Notes: generated by a model not told the origin, from the letters alone. A DNA stretch of 64,000 bases from Janthinobacterium lividum PAMC 25724 (GCA_000242815.2 AHHB01000026.1:62001-126000); one strand, 5' to 3'. Shown: positions 1-8,258, counted from the stretch's first letter. Made by a program: numbers and translations.

Positions 1-195
1 GCTGTGGATGCCCGTCGTCAGCTCCATGCCTTCGTCCACCGTAGGCGCCGCCTGTCAGGCCGCGGTGGCCAGCGCGCCTGCCGTGACTGTCGTCACTACC
101 CCACGGCATGCTGCTTGCATTGCGATCCAGACTATCTTGTAACAGCGCGATGATAGCTGCCAAGGAGCAATCTGGCGCAGCGCTGGATGCGTGAC
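1..195. other. window edge, no gene assigned
   Basis: Two plus-strand frames stay open from the window edge for roughly 140-150 bases, and a possible minus-strand start lies near base 30. None gives a protein I recognise. The stretch is the 3' side of the next minus-strand gene and may hold the end or start of a gene cut by the edge. Confidence 0.3.
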
Positions 196-522
196 TTAGC
201 GTGCCGGTGTTGCTGGTCTTGCCGGTGCTACCGGCGTGGTTGGCGGGGAGGTTGTCGCTCCGCTGTCTGCCCGGGTGTCCGGCGTGGCCACGGGCTTGCC
301 GCGCCGCGTGCGCTTATCCGTGCGCGCCTTGGCTGGCTTGGCGTCGTCGACGACCTTGCCTTTGTTGTCGAGCTTATCGGATTCGTCCGATTGCTGGCCC
401 GGATCTTTGGCATTGTTGGTGTGGTTGCCCGTCTGGTTCACATTCGTCGTCGACTGGGCTTGCACCCAGGCGCCGCCGACGGTCATCAGGGTGGCGGCCA
501 GCAAGACGGTGGCGGTTTTCAT
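196..522 (-). CDS. small secreted hydrophilic protein
   Basis: Protein of 108 residues. Residues 1-22 form a clear Sec signal peptide (MKTATVLLAATLM, ending AWVQAQ). The mature part is of low complexity: Asn/Gln/Asp/Lys-rich at first (NVNQTGNHTNNAKDPGQQSDES), then basic, then a Pro/Ala/Thr-rich tail. There is no cysteine or recognisable domain, and it is probably periplasmic and disordered. An AGGA motif sits about 7 bases before the ATG. It lies 105 bases downstream of the DctD-like gene on the same strand and could be its distal neighbour or independent. The function is unknown; the signal peptide and start are the best supported parts. Confidence 0.7.
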   Translation of the reverse strand: MKTATVLLAATLMTVGGAWVQAQSTTNVNQTGNHTNNAKDPGQQSDESDKLDNKGKVVDDAKPAKARTDKRTRRGKPVATPDTRADSGATTSPPTTPVAPARPATPAR

Positions 523-627
523 GGCAGGGTCCTGTGCAAGTGTTGATTCGAGCTGGCATTGTCACACGTGCGCCCGCCTGAACGGGTAGGACGCCGCCGC
601 ATGGCTGTGTCGGAACATTGCTTGCAA

Positions 628-1974
628 TTAACGGAACTGCTCGGTCGAGATATCAAATCGCTTGAGCTTGTCGTACAGAGTTTTCTTTGGAATATTCAGG
701 CTGGCAGCCGCATCGATGACGTTGCCGTTGTGGCGGCGCAAGGCTTGCTCGATGATGGAAATTTCGAAGGTGTCGACCTGCTCGGCCAGCGAGGCTTCGC
801 GGCAGCGGGCCGGACTGAGCGTATCGTCGAGCAAGCCCAGCACGAAGCGGTCGGCCACATTGTGCAGTTCGCGCACATTGCCGGCCCAGCGCTGCGCCAT
901 CAGGGAGGCGATCAGTTCGCCGCTGACGATGGCGGCCGGCTGGCTGTAACGCAGCGCTGCCTGCAGCACGAAAAATTCGAACAGCAGGGGGATATCCTCG
1001 CGCCGGTTACGCAGCGCCGGCAGGGTCAGGCTGGCCACGTTCAGGCGGTAATACAGGTCGGGACGGAATTTCCCCTGTTCCGCCAGCACGCTCAAGTCTT
1101 CCTTGGCGGCGGCAATCACGCGGAAATTAACGGATATCAATTTGTTCGAGCCCAGGCGCTCGACTTGCCTTTCCTGCAGCACGCGCAGCAGTTTCACTTG
1201 CAAGGCCAGCGGCATGCTTTCGATTTCGTCCAGAAACAGGGTGCCGCCGTTGGCGTATTCGATCTTGCCGATGCGCTGGCGCTGCGCGCCCGTGAATGCC
1301 CCTTCCTCGTGGCCGAACAGTTCCGATTCAAAAATCGATTCGGGCAGGGCACCGCAATTGATGGCCACGAAAGGATGATCGCGCCGCTCGCTGAAATCGT
1401 GCAGGCAGCGCGCAATGAGTTCCTTGCCGGTGCCTGTTTCGCCCAGGATGATGATGTCGGCCGATTTTGGCGCAAGGCTCAGCACCAGTTGGCGCACCTT
1501 GGCCATGGCCGCGCTGCGCCCCACGATGCGCGCTTCGATGCCAACGCGCTGCGCGAGCTGGCGGCGCAAGTCCATGTTTTCCAGCACCAGATGGCGCTTG
1601 TCGAGCGCGCGGCGGCACACTTCCACCAGCAAGTCGGCGGAAAACGGCTTTTCGATGAAGTCGTAGGCGCCACGGCGCATGGCGCCCACGGCCATTGATA
1701 CGTCGCCGTGGCCGGTGACGAGGATCACGGGCAGGCTGGCATCCTGCGCCACGGCGATATCGAGCAGTTTCAAGCCATCCATGCCGGGCAGCTTGATATC
1801 GCTCAATAAAATGCCGGCAAATTCAGGCACCAGATAGGGCAGTGCTTCTTCCGCCGTGGCCACGGCCGTCACTTGCAAGCCCGCCAGTTCCAGCGATTGC
1901 CGGGCGCCTTTGCGCACCACGGCATCGTCTTCCACCAGCAGCACTTGCATGCCTTCAAAATTATTCTCGTGCAT
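628..1974 (-). CDS. dctD: sigma-54-dependent response regulator, DctD-like
   Basis: 448 residues. The receiver domain spans about 8-125 with phospho-acceptor Asp59 (LLSDIKLPGMDG). The AAA+ domain spans about 150-375 with Walker A GETGTGKE at 178-185 and the sigma-54 contact loop GAFTGA at 225-230. A Fis-type helix-turn-helix closes the protein (NVIDAAASLNIPKKTLYDKLKR). This is the layout of NtrC/DctD enhancer-binding proteins, which use ATP to open sigma-54 promoters. Its ATG overlaps the kinase stop as TGATG, so the two are translationally coupled. The DctD label rests on the partner kinase and general similarity. No dctA or dctPQM is nearby, whereas an ABC importer with a sigma-54 promoter lies just upstream, so the true target may be that importer. 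Confidence 0.9.
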   Translation of the reverse strand: MHENNFEGMQVLLVEDDAVVRKGARQSLELAGLQVTAVATAEEALPYLVPEFAGILLSDIKLPGMDGLKLLDIAVAQDASLPVILVTGHGDVSMAVGAMRRGAYDFIEKPFSADLLVEVCRRALDKRHLVLENMDLRRQLAQRVGIEARIVGRSAAMAKVRQLVLSLAPKSADIIILGETGTGKELIARCLHDFSERRDHPFVAINCGALPESIFESELFGHEEGAFTGAQRQRIGKIEYANGGTLFLDEIESMPLALQVKLLRVLQERQVERLGSNKLISVNFRVIAAAKEDLSVLAEQGKFRPDLYYRLNVASLTLPALRNRREDIPLLFEFFVLQAALRYSQPAAIVSGELIASLMAQRWAGNVRELHNVADRFVLGLLDDTLSPARCREASLAEQVDTFEISIIEQALRRHNGNVIDAAASLNIPKKTLYDKLKRFDISTEQFR

Positions 1975-3869
1975 CAGATGTTTCCTTCGTCTCTCTCCCT
2001 CGGGGCGCAGCAGAGGGTGATGGTAAATTGTGCGCCGCCCCCTTCCTGCGCGCTGCGGTTGCGCACGGCCAGTGTGCTGCCGGCCGCGCGCAGTATGCCT
2101 GCGCTGATCGACAATCCCAAGCCCAGCCCGTGTTCCTTGGTGGTATAGAAGGGGTCGAAGATCTTGTCGAGCGATGCCAGCGCGATGCCGGGGCCATTAT
2201 CGGTGATATGCAGCACGGCGTAGTTGCCTTCGCGGCGCACCTCGAACCATATCTGCACGGGCTCGCTTTCGGGCACGGCATCCATGGCGTTGGTGATCAG
2301 GTTGCTAAACACCTGTTCCAGGCCGATGGCGTTACACAGCACGATGATGTCGTCGGTGGGCCAGCTTTCATGCAGGGTCAAGCGCTGCGCATTTTTGCGC
2401 GTGCGCATTTGCAGCATGGTTTGCGCAAACGCCTGGCGCACGCTGACGGGCTTGCGCGCATCGTCGCTGCGCCGCGCAAAGCCTTTCAGTTGCGAGGTGA
2501 CATAGCCGAGGCGTTTGACGAGCTCGGAAATGGTCGCCAGATTATCGAGTGCATCGTCGATGCGGCCCCGCGCCAGCAATACCTTGGCATTGTCGGAAAA
2601 CGTTTGCAGCGCGGCCAGCGGCTGGTTCAGCTCGTGCGTGACGCCGGCCGCCATCTGGCCGATGGCGGCCAGCTTGCCACTTTGCACCAGTTCCGCCTGG
2701 GCATAGCGCAGGGTCTGCTCAGCGCGCTCGCGCTCGGCCACTTCTGCTTGCAGGCGGCCATTCGCATGCACCAGATCGGCCGTGCGCTGCGCGACCTTGA
2801 TTTCCAGCTGTTCATAGGCGCGCGCCAGTGTCTGTTGCGCATTGAGCTTGTCGGCAATGCGGCGCCGGCGCTGGCGCGCATACATCAGGGCCAGCAGCAG
2901 CAAGGCCCAGCCCAGCACGGCGGCGATGGCTGCGTTGCGCGCCGCCGCATTCACATCGTCGAGTTCGGCCAGCACCGTGATTTGCCATTGCAGCGGACCC
3001 AGTGCGCGGTTTACGGCCAGGTAGTTCACTTTCTCGGCGCTGCCGGACAGGGCCGGAGTGTCGCCAGCCTGCGGGCGCTCCAGGGTCATCACGCTGGCGC
3101 CATCGACGAACTGGCGCTGCACCTTGTGCGGCAAGATGGGTAGATTTTCGTTCAGGAACTGGCGCTGCGCGCTGATATCGTTCTTCGCAGCCGGCGACAG
3201 CGGTGTCAGGGTCTTGAACTTGAAGGCGGGCGTGGTGGCCAGGATGATCACGCCATTCGCATCCTTGACCCAGATCTGTTCGCCCGCGCCGGGCGTGCGC
3301 CACGACTGCTCGATCCAGTCCAGGTTGACCTTGGCGGCGACGATGCCGATGATGCGCCCGTCACGCAGCACCGGCTGCGAAATGAAATAGCCGGCCTCGA
3401 AGGTGGAGAAACCGATGCCATAGAAGCGGCCGATGCCGCCCGCAATCGCATTCTTGAAATAGGGACGGAAGCCGTAGTTGACGCCCACGTAGGAGCTGCG
3501 CTCTTGCCAGTTGCTCGACGCTAGGGTCGTGCCCTTGTCGTCGAGCACGTAGACGGCAAAGGCGCCTGCGCGACGGTTCATGTCGACCAGATAGGCGTTG
3601 ATCTGCGTGACTTTGTCGGCGCTGGGTTGCTCCAGTAATTGCGCCACAGCATCACTTTGGGCTACGGCCAGGGGCAGGAATTCGTATTTATTGAGGGCGC
3701 CGCCGATGGAGGCCGCATACAGTTGCGCGCGCGAATCTAGCGTGCGATGCAATTCATCGAGCTGGCGCTGCTTGACCCAGGCATACGAAGCCCACGTCAA
3801 CAGCACCAACGACGCCACGGCCAGCAGGGGGGCGAGCGCGGGTCTCAGGGGCCATTTGCCGAATGCCAT
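1974..3869 (-). CDS. dctB: membrane sensor histidine kinase, DctB-like
   Basis: 631 residues. A membrane segment at about 11-32 is followed by a large periplasmic region (33-310) resembling the double-Cache sensor of DctB (YAASIGGALNKYEFLPLAVAQ), and a second membrane segment lies at about 312-331. A coiled linker then leads to HisKA with His412 in GVTHELNQPL and an HATPase domain with N box (SNLITNAMDA), DNGPGIA and GLGLGLSIS. Such kinases sense small organic acids and phosphorylate a DctD-type regulator, encoded here immediately downstream with overlapping stop and start. The gene follows the ABC importer on the same strand after a 122-base gap holding a long palindrome. The ligand cannot be read from sequence; a C4-dicarboxylate is the family default only. 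Confidence 0.9.
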   Translation of the reverse strand: MAFGKWPLRPALAPLLAVASLVLLTWASYAWVKQRQLDELHRTLDSRAQLYAASIGGALNKYEFLPLAVAQSDAVAQLLEQPSADKVTQINAYLVDMNRRAGAFAVYVLDDKGTTLASSNWQERSSYVGVNYGFRPYFKNAIAGGIGRFYGIGFSTFEAGYFISQPVLRDGRIIGIVAAKVNLDWIEQSWRTPGAGEQIWVKDANGVIILATTPAFKFKTLTPLSPAAKNDISAQRQFLNENLPILPHKVQRQFVDGASVMTLERPQAGDTPALSGSAEKVNYLAVNRALGPLQWQITVLAELDDVNAAARNAAIAAVLGWALLLLALMYARQRRRRIADKLNAQQTLARAYEQLEIKVAQRTADLVHANGRLQAEVAERERAEQTLRYAQAELVQSGKLAAIGQMAAGVTHELNQPLAALQTFSDNAKVLLARGRIDDALDNLATISELVKRLGYVTSQLKGFARRSDDARKPVSVRQAFAQTMLQMRTRKNAQRLTLHESWPTDDIIVLCNAIGLEQVFSNLITNAMDAVPESEPVQIWFEVRREGNYAVLHITDNGPGIALASLDKIFDPFYTTKEHGLGLGLSISAGILRAAGSTLAVRNRSAQEGGGAQFTITLCCAPRERDEGNI

Positions 3870-3933
3870 GGTGCTCCGTGTGTCGGGTTAAATACGCCGG
3901 TATTGTAAAGCTGAAACCCGCAAGGCTAAGACT

Positions 3934-3959
3934 GGGGTCGGACCTTAAGGTCCGACCCC
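3934..3959. repeat. 26-bp perfect palindrome, REP-like family A
   Basis: GGGGTCGGACCTT is followed directly by its exact reverse complement. A related palindrome with the same GTCGGA core lies at 42905-42935. Both sit about 30 bases past the stop of a minus-strand gene. No T-run follows on either strand, so a repetitive extragenic palindrome is more likely than a standard terminator. Confidence 0.7.
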
Positions 3960-3991
3960 GGCACTTGCTCTCGGGTTTGCTTGCACGACCA

Positions 3992-4783
3992 TTAGTCAGC
4001 GGTGCTGGCCATGGTCTCCGCATTGTGATGACGTTGCTGCTCTTCCATCACCATCTCGCCCAGCATGCGCTTGAGGCGGTTGAACTCCGGGTCGCTCGGG
4101 TCGCGCGGGCGCGGCAGATCGATGGCCACGTCGCGCTTGACGGTGCCGGGACGGTAGGTCATGACGATGGTGCGGTCGGCCAGGTAGACCGATTCTTCGA
4201 TCGAGTGCGTGACGAAGACGATGGTGGTGCCGAAGACTTTCCAGATTTTCAGCAATTCATCTTGCAAGTTGCGCCGCGTCAAGGCGTCGAGCGCGCCGAA
4301 CGGTTCATCCATCAGCATGATCGGAGAATCGAGCGCCAGCACGCGGGCGATCGCCACGCGCTGGCGCATACCGCCTGACAAGTCTTTCGGGTAGCGGGCA
4401 CGAAATTCCGTCAAGCCCAGCATGCTCAGCAGCATGTCGACCCGTTCGCGGATTTCGGCCGGCGTCTTGCCGGCGATTTCCAGGCCGAAGGCGATATTGC
4501 TTTCGATGCTCATCCATGGGAATAGCGCGTATTCCTGGAACACCATGCCGCGGTCGGGACCGGGCTCGGTGATCAGCTTGCCGCCGGCCAGGATCTGGCC
4601 GGAAGTCGGCTGCGAAAAGCCGGCGATGGCGTTGAGCAGGGTCGACTTGCCACAGCCGGACGGCCCTAGCAGGCAGATGAACTCGCCGCTGGCGATTTCC
4701 AGATTGATGTCTTTCAGGGCGATGACGTCGGCGCCGCCGGTGGTGAAGATTTTATTGACTGCATTGATATTGATCGTGGTCAT
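3992..4783 (-). CDS. ABC transporter ATPase, SsuB/TauB/NrtD type
   Basis: 263 residues from MTTININAVNK. The start at 4783 is chosen over an upstream in-frame codon because AAGAGG lies 7 bases before it. It shows Walker A GPSGCGKST, Q-loop MVFQEYALFPW, ABC signature LSGGMRQR, Walker B IMLMDEPFGALD and the H-loop VTHSIEE. This is the energy-coupling subunit of a nitrate/sulfonate/taurine-type importer. It is last in a three-gene operon with the permease (11 bases upstream) and the binding protein. The subfamily transports oxidised nitrogen or sulfur compounds or related small anions. The substrate cannot be fixed here, since no nitrate reductase, sulfonate monooxygenase or taurine dioxygenase gene lies in the window. 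Confidence 0.92.
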   Translation of the reverse strand: MTTININAVNKIFTTGGADVIALKDINLEIASGEFICLLGPSGCGKSTLLNAIAGFSQPTSGQILAGGKLITEPGPDRGMVFQEYALFPWMSIESNIAFGLEIAGKTPAEIRERVDMLLSMLGLTEFRARYPKDLSGGMRQRVAIARVLALDSPIMLMDEPFGALDALTRRNLQDELLKIWKVFGTTIVFVTHSIEESVYLADRTIVMTYRPGTVKRDVAIDLPRPRDPSDPEFNRLKRMLGEMVMEEQQRHHNAETMASTAD

Positions 4784-4794
4784 GGCCGTTCCTC

Positions 4795-5616
4795 TTAGTG
4801 TTCCAGGCCGCGGTGCCACTGCAGCAAATGATTATTCAGTGCATTCATGGCCATATCGATGGCCAGGCCGAACAGGCCGATGGTAAACATGCCGGCGATA
4901 ATTTTGTCAGACCAGAAATACTCGCGCGCTTCCAGGATGCGGAAACCCAGGCCGCTGTTGACGGCGATCATTTCCGCCACGATCACGACGATGAAGGCCG
5001 TGCCCATGCCGATGCGTGCGCCGGCCAAAATATACGGCGTGGCAGCGGGCAGGATGACGCGGCGGAACATCGTCATCTGGCTGGCGCCTAGGTTGCGCGC
5101 GGCGCGGATGTAAATACCATCGACCTGGCGCACGCCGGCGATGGTATTCATCAGCACCGGGAAGAAGGAACCGATGCTGATCAGGAAGAAGGCGGGCGGG
5201 TTGCCCAGGCCAAACCACAAAATTGCCAGTGGAATGTAAGCGATCGGCGGAATCGGGCGCAGCACCTGCACCAGCGGGTCGAACAGTTTATAGATGGTCT
5301 TGTTGGTGCCCATCAGCAAGCCCAGCGGCAAGGCCAGGCCGGCGCCGATGGCGAAACCGCCCAGCACGCGCGACAGGCTGGCCCAGGCGTCATGCGGCAG
5401 TTCGCCCGAGAACATCCACACCAGGTAATTGCCCGTCTCCGGCGTGTACGCTTGCATGGGAATCAGGTATTCATACCACTTCACCAGCACGGCCAAGGGC
5501 GAGGGCAGGATTTGCGGATTGATCCAGCCAAACGTCGACAGTGCCTGCCAGAACAGCAGCACGAGCACGGGCACGATGGCACCGTGCGCGAAGCGTTTCA
5601 TCATTTGAATATTCAT
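4795..5616 (-). CDS. ABC transporter permease, SsuC/TauC/NrtB type
   Basis: 273 residues. A first hydrophobic segment (GAIVPVLVLLFWQALSTFGW) is followed by about five more, with the BPD-type permease signature near residues 180-200 (GASQMTMFRRVILPAATPYI). This contains the EAA-like loop that contacts the ATPase. It forms the membrane channel of the importer with the flanking genes. Its stop codon overlaps the ribosome binding site of the ATPase gene, which suggests coupled translation. The start MNIQMMKRF is plausible; a second Met four residues later is an alternative. Confidence 0.92.
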   Translation of the reverse strand: MNIQMMKRFAHGAIVPVLVLLFWQALSTFGWINPQILPSPLAVLVKWYEYLIPMQAYTPETGNYLVWMFSGELPHDAWASLSRVLGGFAIGAGLALPLGLLMGTNKTIYKLFDPLVQVLRPIPPIAYIPLAILWFGLGNPPAFFLISIGSFFPVLMNTIAGVRQVDGIYIRAARNLGASQMTMFRRVILPAATPYILAGARIGMGTAFIVVIVAEMIAVNSGLGFRILEAREYFWSDKIIAGMFTIGLFGLAIDMAMNALNNHLLQWHRGLEH

Positions 5617-5646
5617 CGTGACACTTTCAGATTAGTGTGCTCGTGT

Positions 5647-6648
5647 TTAGCGTGGCACATAGGATTTCTTGGCTTTTTCCAGCAGGTCCAGCTTGACCCA
5701 ATCCTGCGCCGCAGGTGGATTGGCCATGCGGCCCACGCCGAATTTCACCATGTAGTCGGTGGTCAGTTGCACGTGGCTCTGGCTGATATCTTCCGTGAAG
5801 ATCGCATTGTCGATGGCATCGCGGTAATCCTCGCTAGTGATCTGGTTCTTGAACATCGATTCGCGCACGTATTTTTCCGCCAGCTTTGGGTCGGCCAGGA
5901 AGGCGCGGGTGGCGGCGACGAAGCAATCCATGAAGCGTTGGGCCACGGCCGGCTTTTCCTTGTACATTTTTTCCGTCATCACCAGCGCGCGCACGGGCTC
6001 GCCCAGCGGCGTGTCATACGGCTTGATGATGGCCGCGCCGTATTTCTTGTGGATCGCTTGCGTGGAATAGGGTTCGGACTGGCTCATGACGTCAATGTCG
6101 CGGGTCAGCAGGGCCTGGTTCAGGTCCGGGTAGCCCATGTACAGAATTTGCACGTCCTTGCCCGGCTTATCGGACCAGGTCAGCTTGGCCTTGCTGAGTT
6201 CGGCAAACAGCAAGATTTCCTGCGGGCCGCCGCGCGTGACGCCGACTTTCTTGCCTTTCAGGTCGGCAATGCCCTTGATGTTCAGGTCGGGACGCCCGAC
6301 GATTTGCACGCCGCCCTTGGCGAAGCCGCCCACCAAATACACGGGCAATCCGGTGGCACGGCCCGTGATGGCCGCTTCCAGCGCGCTGGCGGAGACGTCG
6401 ATTTCGCCGGCGATCATGGCCGGCACGATGTCGAGGCCCTTGGCAAAGATGCGCTCCTCGATCTTCAAGTCGTATTTCGGCGCGATTTCCTTCATATAGG
6501 CGACGGCGCCGTAATGGGCGAATTTCAGGTTGCCCAGGCGTACCAGGTCGGCCGCATGGACGGCCAGCGGGAATTGCGCAGCCAGTGCGACGGCCACGGC
6601 GAGTGCCTTGGGGTTCAATAAGGACGAGATGCGGAAGGTGCTTGCCAT
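5647..6648 (-). CDS. ABC transporter periplasmic binding protein, SsuA/TauA/NrtA (NMT1-like)
   Basis: 333 residues. The signal peptide is about 1-32 (ALAVAVALAAQFPLAVHA|AD). The mature part has the NMT1/SsuA pattern: LGNLKFAHYGAVAYMKEI, then AMIAGEIDVSASALEAA, then DLKGKKVGVTRGGPQE. It captures the substrate in the periplasm and feeds the permease encoded 30 bases downstream. It is the promoter-proximal gene of the operon, with a sigma-54 promoter about 78 bases upstream of the ATG. Family members bind alkanesulfonates, taurine, nitrate, bicarbonate or thiamine precursors, and which one applies here is not visible. Sigma-54 control suggests a nutrient-limitation or ligand-induced role. Confidence 0.9.
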   Translation of the reverse strand: MASTFRISSLLNPKALAVAVALAAQFPLAVHAADLVRLGNLKFAHYGAVAYMKEIAPKYDLKIEERIFAKGLDIVPAMIAGEIDVSASALEAAITGRATGLPVYLVGGFAKGGVQIVGRPDLNIKGIADLKGKKVGVTRGGPQEILLFAELSKAKLTWSDKPGKDVQILYMGYPDLNQALLTRDIDVMSQSEPYSTQAIHKKYGAAIIKPYDTPLGEPVRALVMTEKMYKEKPAVAQRFMDCFVAATRAFLADPKLAEKYVRESMFKNQITSEDYRDAIDNAIFTEDISQSHVQLTTDYMVKFGVGRMANPPAAQDWVKLDLLEKAKKSYVPR

Positions 6649-6725
6649 GCGGTTGTCTCCAAAAAGTTGTTGGTTTTATATAGTCGATCATGCTGCCGCT
6701 CTGGAGGCGGTTATGAACATATAAA

Positions 6726-6742
6726 AGCATCTTCCGTGCCAG
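6726..6742 (-). promoter_or_regulatory. sigma-54 (-24/-12) promoter of the ABC importer operon
   Basis: The minus strand reads CTGGCACGGAAGATGCT. Against the consensus TGGCACG-N4-TTGC this matches TGGCACG exactly and ATGC in place of TTGC, with the required 10 bases between GG and GC. Expected transcription start is near 6715, giving a leader of about 67 bases before the ATG at 6648. An imperfect dyad at 6852-6875 is placed like an activator site. Confidence 0.75.
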
Positions 6743-6851
6743 TGGAGCGCATTTTGGAGTTTATTGCAAGTGATTGTTTATAAAGGATTAATTTGAATCT
6801 GTTGAAAACGGGAAATGGCGCTATTCCGTCTTTCCGCACGGCGAACGTTAC

Positions 6852-6875
6852 GCGAGTGCGGATTGCCGCATTCGC
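6852..6875. promoter_or_regulatory. candidate upstream activator site for the importer promoter
   Basis: GCGAGTGCGG, spacer ATTG, then CCGCATTCGC: the 10-base arms match at 9 positions. It is about 115 bases upstream of the -24 element, the usual distance for an enhancer-binding protein site. The adjacent DctD-like protein or NtrC are candidate ligands; which one is unknown. Confidence 0.45.
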
Positions 6876-6947
6876 GGCGGGCCGCTTCGATGCTGTCCGG
6901 CGCTGCGCCTGCCGTGGAACCTTCGTGGCGTGGCTGACTCTAATCGT

Positions 6948-6981
6948 AAAAAAGCGCGTTGCAAACAGGCTGGCAACGCGC
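6948..6981 (-). terminator. rho-independent terminator
   Basis: On the minus strand a 9-base stem GCGCGTTGC / GCAACGCGC with a 10-base loop is followed by six T. It lies 63 bases past the stop of the small lipoprotein gene. Confidence 0.8.
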
Positions 6982-7043
6982 AACTCCCCCGTGGAGTAGG
7001 GGCGGCGCCGCGTGGGCGTCTGATGGATTGCCGGCTGGCGCGC

Positions 7044-7280
7044 TTACTTCGGCGCCGTGGCCGGTGGCAGTGCTGGCGTGGTGGCCGGATCGGTCAGCGG
7101 CGCAGGCGGCGTTACCCGTCCCGCACCCGTTTCCGGCATGGCCGGCGTGACGGGGGCCGGCATCACTTGTGGGGTGGACGTAGGGTTGGGCGCCGTTGCT
7201 GGCAGCGGCGCCTCGGCTGGTTTCTTGCAGGCGGACAGGGAGAGCAGGGCAGCAGCGGCTAGCAGGGCAGGCATGTTCAT
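7044..7280 (-). CDS. small Pro/Ala-rich lipoprotein
   Basis: 78 residues from MNMPALLAAAALLSLSACKK. The start at 7280 is chosen because AAAGGA lies 6 bases before it; a longer in-frame start would break the signal peptide. The lipobox LSAC at about 15-18 marks lipid attachment, and the following Lys residues favour the outer membrane. The mature part is a Pro/Ala/Thr-rich, probably disordered chain with no domain. It has its own terminator and lies divergent to the winged-helix gene. The function is unknown. Confidence 0.7.
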   Translation of the reverse strand: MNMPALLAAAALLSLSACKKPAEAPLPATAPNPTSTPQVMPAPVTPAMPETGAGRVTPPAPLTDPATTPALPPATAPK

Positions 7281-7454
7281 GATGAGTCCTTTGTAAAGTA
7301 TCAAGATAGTCGCGATGGGGTCGGCGCAGGTGGATGGGCGTGCGCCTCGTACTTGCGCCTCGCGTGAAGCTTGAATTTATTGCAAGAATGCCGATGATTC
7401 TGTTCGCCACTTCACCTTGAACGCAGAAATATCACGGCATTTAGATGTCGCACA

Positions 7455-7480
7455 GAAATAATTCTCCGAGGAAATAATTC
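7455..7480. promoter_or_regulatory. two copies of GAAATAATTC, candidate activator sites
   Basis: GAAATAATTC occurs at 7455-7464 and again at 7471-7480, a 16-base period. Each copy is itself a GAA-N4-TTC dyad. They end about 92 bases before the -24 element of the downstream sigma-54 promoter, fitting an enhancer. Confidence 0.5.
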
Positions 7481-7571
7481 GCACTTTCTTGCTTCTAATG
7501 TTCGTTAACGCACAGACCAAGGGGAAGCAGGGTGGCATTCTGTGACCAGACGCTCAGGATTTGTCGTGTTC

Positions 7572-7587
7572 TGGCATAAAAATTGCC
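7572..7587 (+). promoter_or_regulatory. sigma-54 (-24/-12) promoter of the winged-helix gene
   Basis: TGGCATAAAAATTGCC has TGGCA and TTGC with exactly 10 bases between GG (7573-7574) and GC (7585-7586). Predicted start is near 7598, 40 bases before the ATG at 7638. Confidence 0.7.
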
Positions 7588-7637
7588 AAGAATTTAACAA
7601 TCCGGGCTACCGGCAATCGTTTAAAAGGAGTATTCAA

Positions 7638-8258
7638 ATGCATGCAATGACTCAGTCTCACGTGAAGAGCGAATTAAAGGCAGCGCACCAGGAACTTCGT
7701 AGCCCCGAAAAAGGTACGCAAATGATAGAGCGTGCGGCCCCGGTCCCTGCGGAACGCATGAATCCCATCTCCATGGCACCGATCGAGCGCGTGCGTTCGA
7801 CGTCGGCCACCCTACGCCGCATCGAAAACATGCAAAAGTTGATCGGCGAATTGTCGCTGCACGAGATGCTGGCCGATGAAATCGCCTGGTTCCTCAAGTT
7901 TTCGCCATCGGGTGCACGCAAATATATTCGCGACCTGCGCGAAGCGGGCGTGATCGAACTGGCCCGCTACATCGAAGGTACCGCCACTTATTTGGGCAAG
8001 GCAGTGTACCAGCTCACGCCGGACCCTGAGCGCGTGCGCGCCTTCCTGGCCGCCATTGTCCAGCCGAAACGCGAAGGTGCGCCACCACGCAAAGACCGTC
8101 CCGGCCTGCGCGAACAAAGCATGGCAGGCAGCGGCCGTCACTTCCACATCCTGGCCGATGACACGCATTACGCCATCCGCGTCAACCGCGGTCCCGTGAC
8201 GCGCGACCCGCTCGTTGCCGCGCTGTTTGGTGCGCCTCAGCAAAAGGCAGCAGAGTAA
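7638..8258 (+). CDS. winged-helix DNA-binding-like protein
   Basis: 206 residues from MHAMTQSHVK. This start is preferred because AAGGAG lies 7 bases before it; the open frame runs further upstream across the sigma-54 promoter. Residues about 60-140 look like a winged helix: MQKLIGELSLHEMLADEIAWFLKFSPSG, then ARKYIRDLREAGVIELARY as a likely recognition helix, then a wing ending in LTPDPERVRAFLA. The C-terminal part is basic and has no known domain (GSGRHFHILADDTHYAIRV). It is probably a cytoplasmic regulator. Its expression appears to depend on sigma-54 and an activator bound at the paired upstream sites. The DNA target is unknown. A hairpin at 8395-8415 may end the transcript. Confidence 0.75.
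   Translation: MHAMTQSHVKSELKAAHQELRSPEKGTQMIERAAPVPAERMNPISMAPIERVRSTSATLRRIENMQKLIGELSLHEMLADEIAWFLKFSPSGARKYIRDLREAGVIELARYIEGTATYLGKAVYQLTPDPERVRAFLAAIVQPKREGAPPRKDRPGLREQSMAGSGRHFHILADDTHYAIRVNRGPVTRDPLVAALFGAPQQKAAE

Larger units (their letters stand above)
6649..7043. other. intergenic regulatory stretch
   Basis: A 395-base gap with no convincing gene. It holds the sigma-54 promoter at 6726-6742, the dyad at 6852-6875 and the minus-strand terminator at 6948-6981. A 90-codon open frame across it (6711-6983, minus) has no ribosome site and overlaps these signals, so it is not called. Confidence 0.6.
7281..7637. other. divergent intergenic region with sigma-54 control signals
   Basis: A 357-base, AT-richer gap between a minus-strand lipoprotein gene and a plus-strand winged-helix gene. 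It holds paired 10-base sites at 7455-7464 and 7471-7480 and a sigma-54 promoter at 7572-7587. No gene is seen. Confidence 0.6.

Noticed and set aside
6711-6983. 90-codon minus-strand frame upstream of the importer
   Set aside because: Overlaps the sigma-54 promoter, dyad and a terminator, with no ribosome site.
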